A stretch of DNA of 22,491 nucleotides from positions 50,001 through 72,491 of the forward strand of contig NZ_AHMT02000009.1 in NCBI RefSeq assembly GCF_000243815.2, read 5' to 3'. Position 1 is the first letter of the stretch. Every line of letters begins with the position of its first letter. The position numbers and the translations under genes were made by a program. Under the pieces are notes generated by a model. It did not search any database. It saw only the letters and a list, made by a program, of their open reading frames with translations, and was not told the DNA's origin. Positions 17,689-22,491 of the stretch are shown here, one piece after another. Source of the DNA: Leptospira alexanderi serovar Manhao 3 str. L 60. Its GTDB lineage: Bacteria > Spirochaetota > Leptospiria > Leptospirales > Leptospiraceae.

Positions 17689-20600
17689 GTGGTCAATAAA
17701 TTGGGAATGAGGGTAATATTTTGTATATCGTTACTTTCTTTCAATTTATTGACCGGAGCCGAGAGCCCGGTTTCGGAGAAAGGAAAACGAATCAGCAATA
17801 TAGAATACAATAGAACCTTAAAATACGAAAGATACTTTCTCCGAAAGCCGCCCTCTTTCCTAACCCCTAAACCCTATCCACTAGCCCCTAGTAAAGGCGG
17901 AATGAGTCCGCAGGCGTGGGCGCAGGGCCAGGTGAAACAGATGGCACAGTCAGCGATGGCGACTGTAGCCGCGAATACGTTTCATCTTTCACCGGAAGCA
18001 GCGTCTTTGTTGTCCGGGGCATTACTGGACAAACAGGCGGCGGACAAAGCCAAGAACGAACTTGGTAAGAGCGGTCCGATGCTTTCGATGAACCGATTGG
18101 AAGGAATGATGCCAACGCTCTTGGGCCCGGTCTACGGCGGTCTTGTCGAGTTAGGATCTTCACTTTTAGATCCCTCTAAAAATCAAAGCAGAGCGGCGCT
18201 TAGAGCGTATGAAGAAGACAAACTACAATTGATGGGACAGGCGATTCGAGAGGTAGGCAAATCCCAAGATATGCCTACGGAACTTGTGAATCAGTTGTCA
18301 CAATACGCGATGGACTGGAAGCGATCGAACGATGCAAAGAATGCGTTAGGATACAAAAGCAACAATCCATTGACCAGCGCTTTGGGCTCGATCAGAAATA
18401 CGGTCACGAGTTGGGCGGGAGAAGCGGTGAGCGGTATGACAAGTGTCGCGACACACTACTTGCGCGGATACGGAGTGATCAGCCATGATGAGATGAATCG
18501 TTTCAATCAAGATATTCGAACGACAGTGAACGATTTGAAACACAAAAGTGAGAAAGAAGCCATCGCAACCTGGAACGCAGACGAGATTCAAAGTTACGGA
18601 TTAGCGGTGAAAGAATACGGCAAAACCCAAGGTTGGTCTCAAGAGACGATCGAAGCGTATTCGAAAGCGGCGATGGAATATGCGACAAGGGAACAAGCAA
18701 AGAGCGCACTTGCTAAACAGACACAAGTATTAGATACGTTGAAAGCGATAAGCGGAGTTGGGTTAGTGGACAAGTATCTGTTTAACAACGGCCTGACAAC
18801 AATGCTCGTAAAAGGAATGCGAGGAATGGTAACGAGCCTTGGCGATATCACGAACGACTTAGGGCTTTTGTCAGACAATGATTTGGATGATTTGTACAAA
18901 CAGAGTAAGTCCTGGACAAGCAGCATAACGTTGTCAGATTTGCAAGCACAGACACAAACAGGAATTGTAAATCTACATGATGCACAGAAAGCACAAGTAC
19001 GGGAAATGATGTTTACTGAGATCGGTAAGATCTTGTCTCCTTCACTTGGAGGAATGGATCCTACTCAAATCGGCCAACTTCTAAAATACCAAATGGATCA
19101 GAAGCAAGCCAAAGAGGATGCAAAGGACCAAAAACTCAAAGATGCGGGAACCGTAGTATCCGTAGCTGCAGCTGCGGCGTTGACGGTAGCAACAGCGGGA
19201 GGTGGAGCTCCGATCATGACATCGATCATAGCGGGAACAGCAACCACCACACAATATGTGGCGGCAGTAGCAATCACAGCAGCGAACGCAGGAGTGCAAG
19301 CATACGTAGCAGGAGAGACGGGCGGCGGAAACAACGGCGCGATAGCGGGAGCGGCTAACGCAGCGATATCCACAATCACAGCGGGAGCAGGTTCCGCATT
19401 TACAGGATATGTAAGTTGGACACCACATCGTACAGGTAACTTGTTCACAGGAGAAGACGCTGTAACAGGAGGCTGGGGAGGAGGAATCTCGGGATCCTTC
19501 CAAGGAACTTCTGGATTATTAAAAGGTGTCGGTTTAACGGGAGGACTAAGCTTTCAACCTGGAAGTGGAGTTGGAGTGAACATGAATGTAAACTTTCCGG
19601 GAACACTTGGATTACCAAAAGGAACGTTCTTAGGAATCAACTACCAAACAGGCAGCGGCAATTACACGGCAAGCGGTGGATTTAATATCTATCAAAACGG
19701 AAATTCTTCCACTGGAATTTCGTTAAGTGCGAGTAACAGCGGATATGCGAGCGTTGGACTCAACTACAACAAAGACGGAAGCTCTTTCTTAAACAGACTG
19801 CAAGGTTATTCCCTGAACATCGGAAGCGACGGTTTACTTTCTTTACACAATCAATTCCGAGGAGCGGATGTATTATCACTCGGATACAACTTCAATACGC
19901 ACACTTTTGATCCGATCGGAATCAATCAAAACTTTCAAAACGATTACAACAATTCAGTGACTCAAGAGAACGCGGCGGCTAACGCAGCAGCATCGGCAGA
20001 GAAGAGACAAGAATGGCTGGATCAGCAACGAACCAAACCTGGTTACGAAGGCTTGAGCGACCAAGCAGTGTTTGACAAATACAAGTTGGAGAACAGCGGA
20101 GTAGGTGGAAGTCGTTTGGATTTACCTTCTCAAGTGTTTGGTAGCTTGGGAGATATGTTCGGAGGTTCATTAGGTTTATTTAATTCGAGTGGGGAAGGTT
20201 ATCTAAACTCGCAAGGTGAATTTGTTCCAAGGACTTGTTTTACCGCGGGGACGTTAGTTCATACCAAGAGTGGGACAAAGAAGATTGAGGAAGTGAAAGT
20301 TGGTGACCAAGTGTTGTCTTGGGATGAGGAGAGCGGGGAGCAGGGATATCACCGAGTCGTAAAAACGTTTCAAAGAGAAGTTAACGTAGTTTATACGCTT
20401 CACTATTCCAATGGCACACAAGTAGAAACAACGGATGAACATCCTTTTTACATTGAAGGGAAAGGCTGGGTTCCTGCTAAGGATTTAAGATCGGGTGACA
20501 GATCTGTTCTTTCGAACGAGAAAACATTAGAGATTGAATCGATTACAATATCCGAAAGAACAACTACAGTTTACAACTTTGAAGTTGAGGACGCTCATTC

Positions 20601-21252
20601 GTATTACGTGAGTGAAGTTGGGATTTTAGTTCACAATGATTGTGTGGTTACGGGTCCTAGTATGTCGTTAGAAGCGTTTAACGCGCTTTTGAAGTATATG
20701 CCAGGAGCTTCCGAAGCGGAGATAGAGGCAGCGAGAAAATTAATAGAGATCGGTAATCGTCCCGTTGATGGAACCATGGATGCGGTTTTTGATGTTGCAG
20801 CGTATATTGATGCAGCCTGCAAGAACGGTTGTCCTCCTGATATTGCGATGGCTCCGGTAAAACTTGGTGTGAGCGGTTTAAAGGTAGCTTCGGAGCTGAT
20901 TCGAAGTGGTAGATTTAAAGAAGCCTTGAGTTTATTTGGAACTGGTGTCAAGAATTGGGTGAGAGGAGGTAGTGATGAAACTACAGATTTTTTAAAAACG
21001 GCTAATGCGTCGTTTAAAGGACAAGAATTATCGAATGCTGGTAGAGCAGTTACAAAACATCCAGAGTATTTTGGTTTCAGTTCAACTGAGGATTTACAAA
21101 AAATTTATAGTTCACCGCAAGCTATTAATGAATTAGCACAGCAAAAAATAACTGATCTATTACAAAATGGAGTGCGAACTACTGGAGCAGGTGGTCGTTA
21201 TCCCAATGGTTGGGTTACTTATACGGCAGTGTCAGCAATCCTGTGTAAATAA
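17689..21252 (+). CDS. HINT-domain polymorphic toxin-like secreted protein, C-terminus truncated by IS256
   Basis: The 1187-residue protein opens with GTG 17689 (TTG 17701 or ATG 17707 also possible) and a signal peptide, MRVIFCISLLSFNLLTGA. Next come a long helical region (about 60-480), an Ala/Gly-rich hydrophobic segment (about 485-575), and a Gly/Asn-rich beta region (about 585-760). A HINT self-cleaving domain runs from C850 (CFTAGTLVHTKSGTKKIEEV) through TTDEHPFY to H982-N983 (VHND). It ends with a toxin-like tip (984-1179). HINT domains in polymorphic toxins release the C-terminal toxin by cleavage after the terminal Asn; here Asp follows rather than Cys, Ser or Thr, so cleavage rather than splicing is expected. 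The tip contains GRAVTKHPEYFGF and NGVRTTGAGGRYPNGWVTYT, of no certain family. Residues 1180-1187 are read from the IS256 end. The long N-terminal architecture resembles leptospiral TIGR04388-type proteins. Confidence 0.82.
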   Translation: MVNKLGMRVIFCISLLSFNLLTGAESPVSEKGKRISNIEYNRTLKYERYFLRKPPSFLTPKPYPLAPSKGGMSPQAWAQGQVKQMAQSAMATVAANTFHLSPEAASLLSGALLDKQAADKAKNELGKSGPMLSMNRLEGMMPTLLGPVYGGLVELGSSLLDPSKNQSRAALRAYEEDKLQLMGQAIREVGKSQDMPTELVNQLSQYAMDWKRSNDAKNALGYKSNNPLTSALGSIRNTVTSWAGEAVSGMTSVATHYLRGYGVISHDEMNRFNQDIRTTVNDLKHKSEKEAIATWNADEIQSYGLAVKEYGKTQGWSQETIEAYSKAAMEYATREQAKSALAKQTQVLDTLKAISGVGLVDKYLFNNGLTTMLVKGMRGMVTSLGDITNDLGLLSDNDLDDLYKQSKSWTSSITLSDLQAQTQTGIVNLHDAQKAQVREMMFTEIGKILSPSLGGMDPTQIGQLLKYQMDQKQAKEDAKDQKLKDAGTVVSVAAAAALTVATAGGGAPIMTSIIAGTATTTQYVAAVAITAANAGVQAYVAGETGGGNNGAIAGAANAAISTITAGAGSAFTGYVSWTPHRTGNLFTGEDAVTGGWGGGISGSFQGTSGLLKGVGLTGGLSFQPGSGVGVNMNVNFPGTLGLPKGTFLGINYQTGSGNYTASGGFNIYQNGNSSTGISLSASNSGYASVGLNYNKDGSSFLNRLQGYSLNIGSDGLLSLHNQFRGADVLSLGYNFNTHTFDPIGINQNFQNDYNNSVTQENAAANAAASAEKRQEWLDQQRTKPGYEGLSDQAVFDKYKLENSGVGGSRLDLPSQVFGSLGDMFGGSLGLFNSSGEGYLNSQGEFVPRTCFTAGTLVHTKSGTKKIEEVKVGDQVLSWDEESGEQGYHRVVKTFQREVNVVYTLHYSNGTQVETTDEHPFYIEGKGWVPAKDLRSGDRSVLSNEKTLEIESITISERTTTVYNFEVEDAHSYYVSEVGILVHNDCVVTGPSMSLEAFNALLKYMPGASEAEIEAARKLIEIGNRPVDGTMDAVFDVAAYIDAACKNGCPPDIAMAPVKLGVSGLKVASELIRSGRFKEALSLFGTGVKNWVRGGSDETTDFLKTANASFKGQELSNAGRAVTKHPEYFGFSSTEDLQKIYSSPQAINELAQQKITDLLQNGVRTTGAGGRYPNGWVTYTAVSAILCK
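17692..17753 (+). repeat. Palindromic interspersed repeat forming the toxin gene start
   Basis: The arms are GTCAATAAATTG (17692-17703) and CAATTTATTGAC (17742-17753), identical to those at 10773-10834 and 38 bp apart, as there. Here the repeat is read in frame as V-N-K-L ... F-N-L-L-T and encodes most of the signal peptide. Upstream GATCGAAGCGTG resembles the GATTGAGGCGTA preceding the 10773 copy. Confidence 0.8.
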
Positions 21253-21257
21253 CTTTC

Positions 21258-22490
21258 TTAAAACGAATCCAATTTCAATCGATCTCCGAAAAGAATCGAA
21301 AACTGGTTCATAGCTTGAACTCGAGCGACTCGGCTCTCTAAGGATCGCTCGTCATCCCAATCTTGAATCGGCATGGTCCATTTTTTAGACATATTATTCA
21401 AAGCTAAATAGAGAAGCTTGATTGCCGCCTCATCGTTCGGAAACGAACCCCGATTCTTGATAATCTTTCTTAAGCCCATATTCATAGATTCGATAGCATT
21501 TGTAGTGTATATCGCCTTACGAATGTTAGGTGGATAGGCCAAAAAGGAATCACCGAATCCCAGTTACTTCTCCAAGACTTGCTGATCATCGGATATTGAC
21601 TGTCCCATTTGGTTGAAAAATCATCAAGGCTTTTCTTAGCAATTTCTTCCGATGGAGTATTTGTAGATGGCCTTTAGGTCGACTACCAACTCTTTCCTCT
21701 GTTTGTAAGAAACCCATTTCAAAGAATTCCTAACCATATGAACGATACAAAGTTGAACTTGTGCATTAGGAAAAACTGATATGATTGTATCCGGAAATCC
21801 TTTCAATCCGTCGACACAAGCGATTAAGATATCTTCAACGCCTCGATTCTTTAAGTCGGTTAAAATCTGAAGCCAGAACTTTGCCCCTTCGGTGCGTTCT
21901 ACCCAGATCCCAAGAATCTCCTTTGTGCCCTGTAGATTGATTCCTACTGATCTCTAACATAAAGGAGTACCGCCAATTTTAGCACAAATCCCCGTTTAGA
22001 CGCAGAATTTTGGACACTCTATTATGTAGATTGATTCCTAAAGCCAAATGAAGGCTTTGTTCACGACGTGGTTGCCATCTCGAACCTTCACGATCAACGC
22101 ATCCATGATGAGAATCGGATACACTTTATCCAAGGGTCGATTCTGCCATTCGATCACTGTTTCCATTACGGAATCCGTTACTTGAGAAATTAAATCCGCC
22201 GAGACTTCAACTTGATAAATTTCTTTCAGGTGTTGAGATATTTCTCGAGTTGTCATTCCGCGTGAATACATCGAGATGATCTTTTCATCGAAGCCGGTAA
22301 ATCGTGTCTGTCCTTTCCGGATTATCTGAGGTTCAAAGCTTCCGTTTCTATCTCGAGGAACTTCCAAGTCAATTGTCCCAAAGTCTCCTTTGAGCTTCTT
22401 ACTACTTTTTCCATTTCTTGAATTGCCTGTGTTATTGCCCAAGCTATCGTGCTTCTCATATCCAAGATGATGCGTCATCTCTCCTTGCAT
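21258..22490 (-). pseudogene. IS256-family (mutator-type) transposase, multiply disrupted
   Basis: Read on the minus strand, fragments in different frames together give a normal mutator-type DDE transposase: MTHHLGYEKHDSLGNNTGN, IISMYSRGMTTREISQHL, IMDALIVKVRDGN (first Asp), IACVDGLKGFPD (second Asp), VQLCIVHMVRNSL, and [16 protein letters not shown] (Glu), ending GDRLKLDSF. Four lesions break it: a missing T near 22047 (ATTTGG for ATTTTGG), a 78-bp insertion at 21947-22024, an extra base near 21660, and a missing T in the T-run near 21541-21545. All three catalytic residues survive in sequence, so the gene was recently intact. The N-terminus is outside the window. Confidence 0.88.
21931..22040. 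repeat. 80-bp repeat copy 2, inserted in the IS256 gene between 16-bp direct repeats
   Basis: TGTAGATTGATTCCTA occurs at 21931-21946 and again at 22025-22040. The 78 bp between are absent from the expected transposase reading and align with 6487-6566. Removing the insert and one direct repeat restores the ALGINLQGTKEILG reading, so the 16-bp repeat is the target duplication of the insertion. Confidence 0.8.
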
Positions 22491-22491
22491 T

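Larger units (their letters stand above)
21225..22491 (-). mobile_element. IS256-family insertion sequence, decayed, running off the window
   Basis: The element end is taken as GGCAGTGTCAGCAATCCTG at about 21225-21243, just outside the transposase stop codon and inside the toxin ORF. The sequence TGTGTAAATAAC next to it is typical of IS256-type ends. The other end lies beyond 22491. The exact boundary could shift by a few bases. Confidence 0.8.

Noticed and set aside
19081..19503. Minus-strand 140-residue Cys-rich frame inside the toxin gene
   Set aside because: It is antisense to the GC-rich Ala/Gly-coding segment; the Cys/Ser/Arg composition is what that codon use gives on the other strand.

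Overview
The window looks like a chromosomal segment of a pathogenic-clade Leptospira. The evidence is a moderately AT-rich composition, an IS110-type transposase resembling leptospiral IS1533, a very large HINT-bearing polymorphic toxin-like protein of a kind seen in leptospires, and many short interspersed repeats that carry the leptospiral 'TAGGAGTTCCTACA'-like phrase. Species and strain cannot be read from the sequence. No rRNA, tRNA or CRISPR array was seen.

Layout. 1-1150: a GNAT acetyltransferase gene, broken by a one-base frameshift and cut by the 3' part of an IS110-family transposase. 1408-2955: an FGGY (glycerol-kinase-like) sugar kinase between two related non-coding repeats. 3487-4518: a membrane-anchored alpha/beta hydrolase. 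4921-5439 (minus): a TfoX_N-like domain fused to a histone-H1-like Lys/Ala tail. 6033-6449: a divergent globin-fold protein whose expected proximal haem histidine appears to be cysteine. 7212-8405: a secreted M23 peptidase. 8731-9153: a MAPEG-family membrane protein. 9880-10596: a PhoU-like regulator. 11101-12537 (minus): an SPFH/band-7 protein and an FxLYD-like membrane protein. 13242-14620 (minus): a carboxylesterase and a nucleotidyltransferase overlapping by 4 bp. 14782-15549: a FabG-type reductase. 15732-17327 (minus): a truncated integrase-type transposase and a complete DDE integrase-type transposase. 17689-21252: a 1187-residue HINT toxin-like protein whose C-terminal end has been replaced by the end of an IS256-family element. 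21225-22491 (minus): that decayed IS256-family element, running off the window.

The housekeeping genes are mostly single units in long, repeat-laden intergenic regions. The most striking non-coding content is a set of short mobile elements. One palindromic element (TIR AACGTGAGTTCGGCG) occurs three times. One copy is interrupted by a second perfect-TIR element flanked by TA duplications, which gives a dated nested insertion resembling IS630/mariner-type MITEs. A third repeat of about 80 bp sits next to that cluster, and a homologue is inserted in the IS256 transposase gene between 16-bp direct repeats. A fourth repeat with GTCAATAAATTG / CAATTTATTGAC arms occurs twice between genes. A third copy forms the start and signal peptide of the toxin ORF.

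The gene-level picture is a toxin locus assembled and then disabled by mobile DNA: the start is repeat-derived, the toxin tip is cut off by IS256, and no immunity gene remains in view. The single-base frameshifts (GNAT and three in the IS256 gene) fall mostly in short homopolymers. They could be real decay or assembly error.
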